Assembly: GCA_963735005.1 (NCBI GenBank)
Contig: CAVTJA010000003.1
Coordinates: forward strand, 62,001-126,000
Length of the DNA: 64,000 nt
Source: WTKG01 sp963735005
GTDB taxonomy: Bacteria; Actinomycetota; Actinomycetes; Actinomycetales; Demequinaceae
Direction of reading: 5' to 3'
Shown: positions 25,883 through 36,761 of the stretch, piece after piece
Numbering within the stretch: position 1 is the first letter of the stretch
Layout: each line of letters starts with the position of its first letter
Program-made: the position numbers and the translations under genes
Notes under the pieces: model-generated
What the model saw: the letters and a program-made list of their open reading frames with translations, nothing else
Database searches by the model: none
What the model was told of the DNA's origin: nothing

Positions 25883-25888
25883 GAACCC

Positions 25889-28729
<2,841 letters not shown>

Positions 28730-28738
28730 GCTGACGCC

Positions 28739-30622
28739 GTGACAAACCCCGCTGACTACCGGCCTGCGCCGGGATCGGTGCCCACCAAGCCTGGCGTGTA
28801 CCGGTTCCGCGATCCGCACGGCCGAGTGGTGTACGTCGGCAAGGCAAAGAGCCTGCGGTCAAGGCTCGCCAACTACTTCCAGGACCTGGCGCAGCTCCAC
28901 CCGCGCACGCGGGCGATGGTGACGACGGCGGCGTCGGTCGAGTGGACGGTGGTGCGCTCAGAGGTCGAGGCGCTCGTGCTCGAGCACACGTGGATCAAGC
29001 AATTCGACCCGCAGTTCAACGTGATGTTCCGCGACGACAAGACCTATCCGTTCCTCGCCGTCACGCTCAACGAGGAGTTCCCGCGCATCTTCGTCACCCG
29101 CGCCGCACGCAAGAAGGGCGTCAAATACTTCGGTCCGTACGTGAAGGTGTGGGCGATCAACGAGACCGTCGACACGCTACTGACCGCGTTGCCCATGCGG
29201 TCATGCACCGCCGCTACGTTTAACCGCGCCAAGCGCACGGACCGCCCGTGCCTGCTGGGCTACATCGACAAGTGCTCCGCGCCGTGCGTCGGCCGCGTGA
29301 CCGCCGAGGAACACCGCGCGACGGCCCTGGCTGCCTGCTCGGTGCTGACCGGCGACGCGAAGCCGCTCGTGCGCGCCCTCACCAAAGAGATGGAGGCCGC
29401 CGCCGAGGCCGAGGAATACGAGGCGGCCGCGCGTGCCCGCGACCGGCTGACTGCGCTCAATGAGGTGTTGGCGCGCAACGCGGTAGTGCTCGAGCCGGGA
29501 GTCGACGCGGACCTGCTGGCGATCCAGGACGATGAGTATGAGGCGTCCGCCCACGCGTTCTACGTGCGTGACGGGCGCATCCTTGGCGAGCGGGCGTGGA
29601 TAGTCGACAAGCCGGAACCGCTCGCGGCGGGCGAGGTCATGGGCCAACTGATCCAGGAGGTCTACGCGGATCGTGACCGCGACGACGTGCCTGCAGAAGT
29701 CCTCGTGTCCGTCCTTCCCCCGAACGCTGCGGACCTCGCCGAGTGGCTGGGCGGCGTGCGCGGGTCCAAGGTGTCGGTGCGCGTGGCCGCGCGCGGCAAG
29801 AAGGAGGAGCTCGCATCCACCGCGCTCGCCAACGCCCGTGAGACGCTCGACCGCCACCGCGCCAAGCGCGCACAGGACATCACCGCACGCAGCGCGGCGC
29901 TGCAAGAGCTTGCCGAGCAGCTCGGTCTACCCGAGGCCCCACTTCGGATCGAGTGCTACGACATCTCCCACACCGGCGGGCAGGACCAGGTGGGCTCGAT
30001 GGTCGTGTTCGAGGATGCCCTCGCGCGCAAGCGTGACTACCGGCAGTTCGCGGTGCGCGACGCCACGGACGACACTGCGGCTCTGCGAGAGGTGCTGACA
30101 CGCCGGTTCACGCGCTACCTCGAGGAGTCCCAGCTACCGCTCGATCAACGCGAGACCGCGCGGTTCGCGTATCCGCCACAGCTGGTGGTGGTCGACGGCG
30201 GCGAGCCCCAGGTGGCGGCCGCAGCCGCAGCGCTCGCCGCACTCGGCCTCGAGGACGTCCCGATCTGCGGCCTGGCGAAGCGCCTCGAGGAGGTATGGCT
30301 GCCAGGGGAGCGGTTCCCGCGCGTGTTAGCGCGCGGGTCCGAGGCGCTTTACCTGCTGCAGCGGCTCCGCGACGAGGCGCACCGCTTCGCGATTCGCCAT
30401 CACCGTGGCAAGCGCGGCAAGTCCGTCACCGCATCAAAGCTCGACGAGATTCCCGGCGTCGGCGCTACGCGGGCCAAGGCGCTGCTGAGGCACTTTGGCT
30501 CGATGGCGAAGATGGCCGAGGCATCGGTGGACCAGATTGCTCTCGTGCCAGGAGTCGGTAGCGAAACCGCCAGGCGCATTGCCGGGGCGTTGTCCGGCGA
30601 AGGTGGCATGCTGGACGAGTGA
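28739..30622 (+). CDS. uvrC: excinuclease ABC subunit C
   Basis: UvrC makes both incisions around a lesion. The 627-residue protein has an N-terminal GIY-YIG nuclease (GVYRFRDPHGRVVYVGKAKSL, residues ~19-39), Cys motifs (CLLGYIDKCSAPC), a UVR domain (LTKEMEAAAEAEEYEAAARA), an RNase H-like nuclease (ECYDISHTGGQDQVGSMVV, VVVDGGEPQV, and a later His) and C-terminal helix-hairpin-helix repeats (IPGVGATRAKALL, VPGVGSETAR). It starts at GTG 28739 and overlaps rapZ at its 3' end. Confidence 0.97.
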   Translation: MTNPADYRPAPGSVPTKPGVYRFRDPHGRVVYVGKAKSLRSRLANYFQDLAQLHPRTRAMVTTAASVEWTVVRSEVEALVLEHTWIKQFDPQFNVMFRDDKTYPFLAVTLNEEFPRIFVTRAARKKGVKYFGPYVKVWAINETVDTLLTALPMRSCTAATFNRAKRTDRPCLLGYIDKCSAPCVGRVTAEEHRATALAACSVLTGDAKPLVRALTKEMEAAAEAEEYEAAARARDRLTALNEVLARNAVVLEPGVDADLLAIQDDEYEASAHAFYVRDGRILGERAWIVDKPEPLAAGEVMGQLIQEVYADRDRDDVPAEVLVSVLPPNAADLAEWLGGVRGSKVSVRVAARGKKEELASTALANARETLDRHRAKRAQDITARSAALQELAEQLGLPEAPLRIECYDISHTGGQDQVGSMVVFEDALARKRDYRQFAVRDATDDTAALREVLTRRFTRYLEESQLPLDQRETARFAYPPQLVVVDGGEPQVAAAAAALAALGLEDVPICGLAKRLEEVWLPGERFPRVLARGSEALYLLQRLRDEAHRFAIRHHRGKRGKSVTASKLDEIPGVGATRAKALLRHFGSMAKMAEASVDQIALVPGVGSETARRIAGALSGEGGMLDE

Positions 30623-31542
30623 CCGAAGAGGCGCCAGCAGACACGTATCCCTCAGGGCTCCCGCGCGCGGATTTCACGCAGCAGCCGGAGCGCCCCGAGG
30701 TGATGATCGTGACCGGCATGTCCGGCGCGGGGAAGTCGAAGGCGGCCGATGTCCTGAGCGACCTTGGCTGGTATGTCGTCGACAATTTGCCGCCGCAGAT
30801 GCTCGGTGAGATGGTCACGATGGTCGCGCGGGAGCGCTACAGCCGGCTTGCGGCGATCGTGGACGCGCGCGGCGGCGCCTTCTTCAAGGACATTGACGCG
30901 GTGCTCGACGACATGGTCGCCCAGGGGCTCGTGGTGCGGCTGGTGTTCCTCGACGCGTCCGACGAGGCGCTCGTGAGGCGCTTCGAGCAGGTGCGCAGGC
31001 CGCACCCCCTCCAGGGCGACCGCACGCTGCTCGAGGCCATCCGCGGTGAGCGCGAGACGATCCGCGGGCTTCGCGACCGCGCCGACATCGTCATCAACAC
31101 CTCCGACCTCACGGTGCACCAGTTCGCGGACGCGCTAGTCGAGGAGATCGGGGACAGCGCGACTGTGGAGTTGCACGTCACCGTGCAGTCGTTCGGCTTC
31201 CGCAACGGCGCGCCGCCCGACGCCGACTTCGTGGCAGACGTGCGGTTCCTCGACAACCCACACTGGGATCCGGAGCTGCGCCCGCTGACGGGACTTGACG
31301 AACGGGTGCGTGACCGGGTCGAGAACGCCGACGGCGCGCAGGAGTTCCTCGACGCCTACGTCGCACTCGTCGAGATCGCGCTCCGTAGTTACCGCGCGCA
31401 CGACAAACACCACGTGGGAATTGCGATCGGCTGCACCGGGGGCAAGCACCGCTCGGTCGCGATGGCCGAGGCGGTCGGCAGGCGGCTCGCGGCGGACGGC
31501 TTCGCCGTTTCGGTGCACCACCGCGACATCCCACGCGACTAA
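30619..31542 (+). CDS. rapZ: RapZ-type nucleotide-binding protein (YvcJ family)
   Basis: A 307-residue P-loop protein with Walker A TGMSGAGKSKAADVL near residue 34, a VVDNLPPQML segment, and the conserved C-terminal half (HVTVQSFGFRNGAPPDADFVADVRFLDNP, IGCTGGKHRSVAMAE). In E. coli RapZ is an RNase E adaptor that controls GlmS through small RNAs; in Gram-positives the homologue YvcJ binds nucleotides and its role is less clear. GTG 30619 overlaps the uvrC stop. Actinobacteria usually have rapZ-yvcK-whiA here, but yvcK is missing in this window. Confidence 0.9.
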   Translation: MTEEAPADTYPSGLPRADFTQQPERPEVMIVTGMSGAGKSKAADVLSDLGWYVVDNLPPQMLGEMVTMVARERYSRLAAIVDARGGAFFKDIDAVLDDMVAQGLVVRLVFLDASDEALVRRFEQVRRPHPLQGDRTLLEAIRGERETIRGLRDRADIVINTSDLTVHQFADALVEEIGDSATVELHVTVQSFGFRNGAPPDADFVADVRFLDNPHWDPELRPLTGLDERVRDRVENADGAQEFLDAYVALVEIALRSYRAHDKHHVGIAIGCTGGKHRSVAMAEAVGRRLAADGFAVSVHHRDIPRD

Positions 31543-31592
31543 ACCCGAAAAACTGGCACCCGGCGGGGACCAAAGATGGCAGGATTGTGCGC

Positions 31593-32573
31593 ATGGCTCT
31601 GACGGCAAAGGCGAAGGACGAACTCGCGCGAGTGCCGGTCGACAAAATCTCCGCCCGCAAGGCCGAAATCGCGACGACTCTCCGCTTCGCTGGCGGCCTG
31701 CACATCGTCTCCGGCCGCATCGTCATCGAGGCCGAACTCGACACCGCGGCCGGTGCGCGCCGCCTCCGCGAATTCATCACCGCCGTCTACGGCCACACCA
31801 GCGAAATCATCGTGGTGTCCGGCGGCGCCCTCAAGAAGGGCAACCGCTACGTGGTGCGCATCGTCAAGGACGGCGAATCGCTCGCGCGCCAGACGGGACT
31901 GCTCGACCACCGCGGACGTCCCGTACGTGGGCTACCACCGCAGGTCGTCGGCGGCTCGATCGAGGACACCATCGCCGCGTGGCGTGGCGCATTCCTTGCG
32001 CACGGTTCCCTCACCGAGCCCGGGCGGTCGTCCGCGCTCGAGGTGACGAGCCCCGGCCCCGAGGCCGCTCTTGCCCTGGTGGGCGCGGCGCGCAGGCTCG
32101 GCATCACCGCCAAGTCACGCGAGGTGCGGGGGGTGGACCGCGTCGTGATCCGCGACGGCGACGCCATCAGCGCGCTCCTTGCCCGGCTGGGCGCGCACGC
32201 GTCAGTCCTCGAATGGGAAGAGAAGCGCACCCGCCGCGAGGTCCGGGGCACCGCGAATCGCCTCGCGAATTTCGACGATGCAAACCTGCGCCGGTCCGCT
32301 CGCGCGGCCGTCGCCGCGGGGGCACGCGTTGATCGCGCCTTCGAGATCCTCGCCGACGACGTTCCCGAGCACCTCCGTGAGGCGGGCGAGCTTCGACTCG
32401 CGCACAAGGAGGCCTCGCTTGAGGAACTCGGCAAAATGGCCGACCCGCCGCTGACGAAGGACGCGGTGGCGGGGCGCATCCGACGCCTGCTTGCCACGGC
32501 CGACAAGCGCGCCCAGGAGCTCGGCATCGGCGACACCGAATCGGGCCTGCCGGCTGACCTTCTCGACCTCTAG
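31593..32573 (+). CDS. whiA: WhiA sporulation/cell-division regulator
   Basis: WhiA is a DNA-binding protein that controls division and sporulation genes in actinobacteria. The 326-residue protein has the N-terminal LAGLIDADG-homing-endonuclease-like domain (MALTAKAKDEL, ETTLRFAGGLHIV-type strand, LKKGNRYVVRI) and a C-terminal helix-turn-helix (DVPEHLREAGELRLAHKEASLEELGKMADPPLTKDAVAGRIRRL, of which HKEASLEELGKM begins the HTH). ATG 31593 fits the family N terminus; an in-frame GTG at 31587 would add two residues. It is separated from rapZ by only 50 nt. Confidence 0.93.
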   Translation: MALTAKAKDELARVPVDKISARKAEIATTLRFAGGLHIVSGRIVIEAELDTAAGARRLREFITAVYGHTSEIIVVSGGALKKGNRYVVRIVKDGESLARQTGLLDHRGRPVRGLPPQVVGGSIEDTIAAWRGAFLAHGSLTEPGRSSALEVTSPGPEAALALVGAARRLGITAKSREVRGVDRVVIRDGDAISALLARLGAHASVLEWEEKRTRREVRGTANRLANFDDANLRRSARAAVAAGARVDRAFEILADDVPEHLREAGELRLAHKEASLEELGKMADPPLTKDAVAGRIRRLLATADKRAQELGIGDTESGLPADLLDL

Positions 32574-32639
32574 CGCCCGCCTCAGGGGGACGTTGGTCTT
32601 GATCGTGCGCGTGGCGAACCGTAGTAGTGTTGGAGCGAA

Positions 32640-32733
32640 GCCCCGCCCAGCGGGGACGTGCGCACGTCGAGGTGCGCAAAGCCTCTGAACACGACAGCGT
32701 CGGCACGCTCCGACGCGATCCAAGGAGACAAAA
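32640..32733 (+). promoter_or_regulatory. structured leader of gap with three hairpins
   Basis: Three perfect inverted repeats stand in a row before gap: CCCCGC/GCGGGG (32641-32646, 32650-32655), TGCGCAC/GTGCGCA (32659-32665, 32672-32678) and GCGTCGG/CCGACGC (32697-32703, 32710-32716). AAGGAGA follows the last one and precedes GTG 32734. A possible -10 (TAGTGT, 32625-32630) lies just upstream, so the hairpins would be in the 5' untranslated RNA. Not matched to any known riboswitch class. Confidence 0.5.
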
Positions 32734-33729
32734 GTGACCATCAAGGTCGGAATCAACGGCTTCGGCCGCATCGGTCGTAACTTCTTCCGCGCCGTCGTGG
32801 CGTCGGGGGCTGACATCGAAATCGTCGGCATCAACGACCTCACTGACAACGCCACCCTGGCGCACCTGCTCAAGTACGACTCGATCCTGGGCCGTCTTGA
32901 CGGCGAGGTGTCGCACACCGACACCACCATCACCGCAGCTGGCAGGACGTTCGCAGCGTCCGCAGAGCGCGACCCGGCAAACCTCGAGTGGGCAAAGCTC
33001 GGCGCGGACATCGTCATCGAGTCCACCGGCTTCTTCACCGACGCCACTAAGGCAAAGGCTCACATTGACGCCGGCGCCAAGAAGGTCATCATCTCCGCTC
33101 CGGCGAAGAACGAGGACGCCACGTTCGTGATGGGCGTCAACGACGGAGACTACGACCCGGCGAAGCACCACATCATCTCGAACGCGTCGTGCACCACGAA
33201 CTGCCTCGCCCCCATGGCGAAGGCGCTCAACGACTCGGTCGGCATCGTGACGGGTCTCATGACTACGATCCACGCCTACACCGCGGACCAGAACCTTCAG
33301 GACGCACCTCACAAGGACCTGCGTCGCGCCCGCGCCGCCGCCCTGAACATCGTGCCCACGACCACCGGCGCCGCCAAGGCTGTTGCCCTGGTGCTCCCGG
33401 AACTCGCTGGCAAGCTTGACGGCTTCGCGATGCGCGTCCCGACCCCCACGGGCTCGGCGACGGACCTCACGTTCACGTCCGCCAAGGAGACCACGGTCGA
33501 GGAGGTCAACGCTGCGATGAAGGCAGCTGCCGACGGCCGCTACCTCGTCTACACCGAGGACCCGATCGTCTCGAAGGACATCGAGACCGACCCGGCCTCG
33601 TCCATCTTCGACGCAGGTCTCACCCGCGTGATCGGTAACCAGGTCAAGGTTGTGTCCTGGTACGACAACGAGTGGGGCTACTCGAACCGCCTCGTGGACC
33701 TCGCGGTCCTCGTCGGCTCCAAGCTCTAA
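32734..33729 (+). CDS. gap: glyceraldehyde-3-phosphate dehydrogenase, type I
   Basis: Gap oxidises glyceraldehyde 3-phosphate with NAD and phosphate. The 331-residue protein has the N-terminal Rossmann motif VGINGFGRIGRNFFRA, the catalytic SNASCTTNCLAP with C153, TTIHAYTADQNLQD, and WYDNEWGYSNRLVDL at the C terminus. It starts at GTG with AAGGAGA upstream, after a hairpin-rich leader. The glycolytic genes pgk and tpiA follow, and a strong hairpin lies between gap and pgk. Confidence 0.98.
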   Translation: MTIKVGINGFGRIGRNFFRAVVASGADIEIVGINDLTDNATLAHLLKYDSILGRLDGEVSHTDTTITAAGRTFAASAERDPANLEWAKLGADIVIESTGFFTDATKAKAHIDAGAKKVIISAPAKNEDATFVMGVNDGDYDPAKHHIISNASCTTNCLAPMAKALNDSVGIVTGLMTTIHAYTADQNLQDAPHKDLRRARAAALNIVPTTTGAAKAVALVLPELAGKLDGFAMRVPTPTGSATDLTFTSAKETTVEEVNAAMKAAADGRYLVYTEDPIVSKDIETDPASSIFDAGLTRVIGNQVKVVSWYDNEWGYSNRLVDLAVLVGSKL

Positions 33730-33742
33730 GAATCAGTCACAT

Positions 33743-33779
33743 GCAACGTCCGTGCACGCTCAGCGTGTGCGGACGTTGC
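33743..33779 (+). terminator. strong stem-loop between gap and pgk
   Basis: A 17-bp stem (9 perfect pairs GCAACGTCC/GGACGTTGC, then 8 pairs with two G-U) closes on a TCA loop. There is no U-tract, so it may be a partial terminator, or an RNA end that stabilises the gap mRNA and lets gap be expressed above pgk. Confidence 0.6.
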
Positions 33780-33807
33780 TATGTGTGCCACTACTAAGGA
33801 AGACGCC

Positions 33808-34999
33808 ATGAAGACGATCGACTCGCTCGGGGACCTGAGCGGCAAGAAGGTGCTCCTGCGCGCGGACCTCAACGTCCCGCTCGACGGCACCACCATCACC
33901 GACGACGGCCGCGTGCGCGCGTCGGTGCCCACCATCGAGAAGCTGCTCGCTGCGGGCGCTGCGGTCATCGTGGCGGCCCACCTTGGCCGCCCGGACGGCA
34001 CGCCAGACGCGAAGTACTCGCTCGCACCGGCCGCCGCCCGCTTGTCGGAGCTGCTCGGCAAGCCCGTCACTCTCGCCGAGGACCTCGTGGGCCCGTCGGC
34101 CGCGCAGGTGACGGCCGACGCCCATCCCGGCGACGTCGTGATGCTCGAGAACGTACGCTTCGACGCGCGTGAGACGTCCAAGGTCGACGCGGAGCGCGAG
34201 TCGCTCGCGGCGGAGCTCGCGGCCTTCGCGGACGTCTTCGTGTCGGACGGCTTCGGCGTCGTCCACCGCAAGCAGGCGTCGGTGTACGACGTCGCGCTCA
34301 AGCTTCCCGCCGCCGGCGGCCTGCTTGTCCAGAAGGAGGTTGAGTCCCTCAGCCGCGCCGTCAACGACCCCGAGCGCCCGTACGTGGTCGTGCTGGGCGG
34401 CTCCAAGGTGTCCGACAAGCTTGCCGTCATCGCGAACCTGCTCACCAAGGCCGACCGCCTGCTTATCGGCGGCGGCATGGTGTTCACATTCCTCAAGGCT
34501 CAGGGCTTCGAGGTTGGCTCGTCGCTGCTCGAAGAGGACCAGGTCGACACCGTCAAGGGCTACCTCAAGACGGCCGCCGAAAGCGGCGTCGAGATCGTCC
34601 TGCCCACCGACATCCTCGCCGCCGACGGCTTCGCTGCCGATGCCGCGTACGACGTCGTCTCCAGCGGACGCCATTCCGGCCGACCGCATGGGCCTCGACA
34701 TCGGCCCCGACTCGGCGAAGCTGTTCGCCTCGAAGATCCTCGACGCGAAGACCATCGTCTGGAACGGCCCGATGGGCGTGTTCGAGTTCGAGAACTTCGC
34801 CGGCGGCACGCGCGCGGTCGCGCAGGCGATGATTGACTCCGACGGCTTCTCGGTCGTGGGCGGTGGCGATTCCGCCGCGGCCGTGCGTCGTCTCGGATTC
34901 GACGAGGCCGGGTTCGGCCACATTTCCACCGGAGGCGGAGCAAGCCTCGAACTACTTGAAGGCAAGGTCCTCCCGGGCCTGGCCGTACTGGAGGGTTAA
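33808..34999 (+). pseudogene. pgk: phosphoglycerate kinase, interrupted by a one-base frameshift
   Basis: Pgk transfers phosphate from 1,3-bisphosphoglycerate to ADP. The first 285 codons (from ATG 33808, AAGGA upstream) read normally: VLLRADLNVPLD, HLGRPDG, GGSKVSDKL, GGGMVFTFLKAQGF. After DVVS at 34662 the family sequence continues in the +1 frame as ADAIPADRMGLDIGPDS through WNGPMGVFEFENFA and GGGDSAAAV to TAA 34997-34999. One extra base near 34661-34663 explains this; removing it gives a 396-residue full-length Pgk. Uncorrected, the protein would end wrongly at 34836. Since pgk is normally essential and all else is intact, a sequencing error is likely. Confidence 0.9.
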
Positions 35000-35002
35000 C
35001 CC

Positions 35003-35794
35003 ATGGCACGCACCCCGCTCATCGCAGGCAACTGGAAGCTCAACGTCGACCACAGCGAGGCGACGCACACCGTCCAGAAGCTCGCGTGGCTGTTGCGCGA
35101 CGCCAAGCACGACTTCACCGAGGTGGAGGTGGCCGTGCTGCCGCCGTTCACCTCGATTCGGTCCGTGCAGACGCTCGTGGATGCCGACCAGCTCGAGATC
35201 AAGTACGGCGCGCAGGACGTGTCCCAGCACGACAGCGGCGCGTACACCGGGGAAATCTCTGGGACGATGCTGGCCAAGCTGGGCGTGTCGTACGTGGCCG
35301 TAGGCCACTCCGAGCGCCGCGAGTACCACGCGGAGTCCGACGCCGTCGTCGCCGCCAAGGCGAAGGCCGCATTTGCCAACAACATCGTGCCCATCGTCTG
35401 CATGGGCGAGGGCCTCGACGTCCGCAAGGAAGGCAAGCAGGTTGAGTACACGCTGGCCCAGCTGGATGGGGCGCTCGAGAGTCTCCCGGCAGAGCACGCC
35501 AAGGACGTCGTCATCGCCTACGAGCCCGTGTGGGCCATCGGCACCGGCGAGGTCGCGACCCCCGCGGACGCCCAGGAGGTGTGCGCCGCGATCCGTGGCC
35601 GCCTCGCCGAGCTCTACAGCGACGAGTTGGCTGACGGCGTGCGCGTCCTGTACGGCGGGTCCGTGAAGTCCGGGAACATCGCGTCCATCATGGCGGAGGC
35701 CGACGTTGACGGCGCCCTAGTCGGCGGCGCGAGCCTCGACCCGGAGGAGTTTTCGAAAATCGCCCGATTCCCGTCACACCAGGTCGGTCTGTAA
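35003..35794 (+). CDS. tpiA: triosephosphate isomerase
   Basis: TpiA interconverts dihydroxyacetone phosphate and glyceraldehyde 3-phosphate. The 263-residue TIM barrel has PLIAGNWKLN (catalytic K12), AVGHSERRE (catalytic His), AYEPVWAIGTG (catalytic Glu) and LYGGSVKSGN (phosphate loop). It begins 3 nt after the pgk stop. Its substrate dihydroxyacetone phosphate is also the substrate of MgsA (14824-15300). Confidence 0.98.
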   Translation: MARTPLIAGNWKLNVDHSEATHTVQKLAWLLRDAKHDFTEVEVAVLPPFTSIRSVQTLVDADQLEIKYGAQDVSQHDSGAYTGEISGTMLAKLGVSYVAVGHSERREYHAESDAVVAAKAKAAFANNIVPIVCMGEGLDVRKEGKQVEYTLAQLDGALESLPAEHAKDVVIAYEPVWAIGTGEVATPADAQEVCAAIRGRLAELYSDELADGVRVLYGGSVKSGNIASIMAEADVDGALVGGASLDPEEFSKIARFPSHQVGL

Positions 35795-35848
35795 GGACCG
35801 TTTCCGCGCGTCGCGTATCCTGTACGCACACGCGAATCAAGGAGAAAC

Positions 35849-36100
35849 GTGCAAGCTCTGGAGACCACCCTCGAGGTTCTACTCGTGGTACTCGGCGTCG
35901 TCATTATCGGGCTCGTCCTGATCCACCGTGGCAGGGGTGGCGGCATGTCGGACATGTTCGGCGGCGGTATCGCCTCCGGCGTGCAGTCGACGGGTACCGG
36001 TGAGCGTAACCTCACCCGCATCACGTGGGGCGTTGCCGTTGTGTGGGGCATCGTCGTCGTGCTGCTTGGCCTTCTTACGCGCTTCTCCACCACGTTCTAG
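35849..36100 (+). CDS. secG: preprotein translocase subunit SecG
   Basis: SecG assists the SecYEG channel. The 83-residue protein has an N-terminal membrane helix (about residues 7-24), the conserved glycine-rich cytoplasmic stretch RGRGGGMSDMFGGGIASGVQ (about 30-49), and a second helix (about 61-78). GTG 35849 follows AAGGAGAA. A TATCCT hexamer at 35816-35821 is a possible -10 for it. Placement after tpiA is standard in actinobacteria. Confidence 0.93.
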   Translation: MQALETTLEVLLVVLGVVIIGLVLIHRGRGGGMSDMFGGGIASGVQSTGTGERNLTRITWGVAVVWGIVVVLLGLLTRFSTTF

Positions 36101-36108
36101 GAGGAACA

Positions 36109-36471
36109 ATGGCTGGGGGCAATGCGATCCGGGGGTCCCGTGTAGGAGCGGGCCCGCTGGGTGAAGCCGAACGCGGCGAGTCTGCGCCGCGCATTCAGGT
36201 TGCGTACTTCTGCGCGAAGGGGCATATCACCAAGCCCTCGTTCGCGACGAGCGACGTCGACGAGATCCCGCGCGAGTGGGACTGCCCGCGTTGCGGCTTT
36301 CCCGCGGGTCTCGACAAAGACAACCCACCGGAGCCGATCCGGTCGGAGCCCTACAAGACGCACCTTGCGTACGTGAAGGAGCGCCGCACCGAGGCCGATG
36401 GCCAGGCGCTGCTTGACGAGGCGCTCGAGGCGCTTCGCGCTCGACGGGCTGGGGTCGAGACCGCTTCATGA
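36109..36471 (+). CDS. rbpA: RNA polymerase-binding protein RbpA
   Basis: RbpA binds the principal sigma factor and core RNA polymerase and stabilises the open promoter complex; it is found only in actinobacteria. The 120-residue protein has the N-terminal tail with IRGSRVGAGPLG, the core domain with FCAKGH and WDCPRCGFPAG (Cys/His zinc-type site), DNPPEPIRSEPYKTHLAYVKERR (basic linker region, starting at DNPP) and a C-terminal sigma-binding helix. ATG 36109 has GAGGA 4 nt upstream. The frame is open further upstream inside secG but not family-like. Confidence 0.95.
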   Translation: MAGGNAIRGSRVGAGPLGEAERGESAPRIQVAYFCAKGHITKPSFATSDVDEIPREWDCPRCGFPAGLDKDNPPEPIRSEPYKTHLAYVKERRTEADGQALLDEALEALRARRAGVETAS

Positions 36472-36725
36472 TTGTTGAGATCCAGTACTGCGTTCCGTGC
36501 GGATACCTGGAACGGGCCCTCGAGGCAGAGAAGGCCATCCTGCAGGCGTTCGGCCAGGAGATTGAGGGCGTCACCCTCGTCACCGGCGAGAAGGGCGTGT
36601 TTACCCTCCGCGCCGACGGCGACACGATCTACGCCAAGCCCGAGGAGTTTAACCTCACCGAGGTTGTCGCTCGCGTGGGCGCAAAGATCCGCGCCGCCAA
36701 GCGGCGTGAGAACAGCGCCGCCTAG
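36468..36725 (+). CDS. Rdx/SelW-type CxxC thioredoxin-like protein
   Basis: An 85-residue protein. MIVEIQYCVPCGYLERALEA shows the beta-strand plus CxxC redox motif (C8, C11) of the Rdx family (cysteine relatives of selenoprotein W/T/H). The centre, VTGEKGVFTLRADGDTIY, matches the expected GxFEV-x-DG-like strand. These proteins are thought to act as thiol redox partners, with targets unknown. ATG overlaps the rbpA stop (ATGA), so the two are co-translated, which may hint at a redox link to transcription. Confidence 0.8.
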   Translation: MIVEIQYCVPCGYLERALEAEKAILQAFGQEIEGVTLVTGEKGVFTLRADGDTIYAKPEEFNLTEVVARVGAKIRAAKRRENSAA

Positions 36726-36761
36726 CGGTGCCGTGAGGCGTCCAGCAGGGGCCGACGCGCG

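Noticed and set aside
34661..34663. Programmed frameshifting in pgk
   Set aside because: No slippery heptamer or adjacent stimulatory structure is apparent, and pgk is not known to use recoding; an extra base or sequencing error is simpler.
36726..36761. Terminator between the Rdx gene and pgl
   Set aside because: Only a 5-bp stem with a large loop and no T-run; not convincing.
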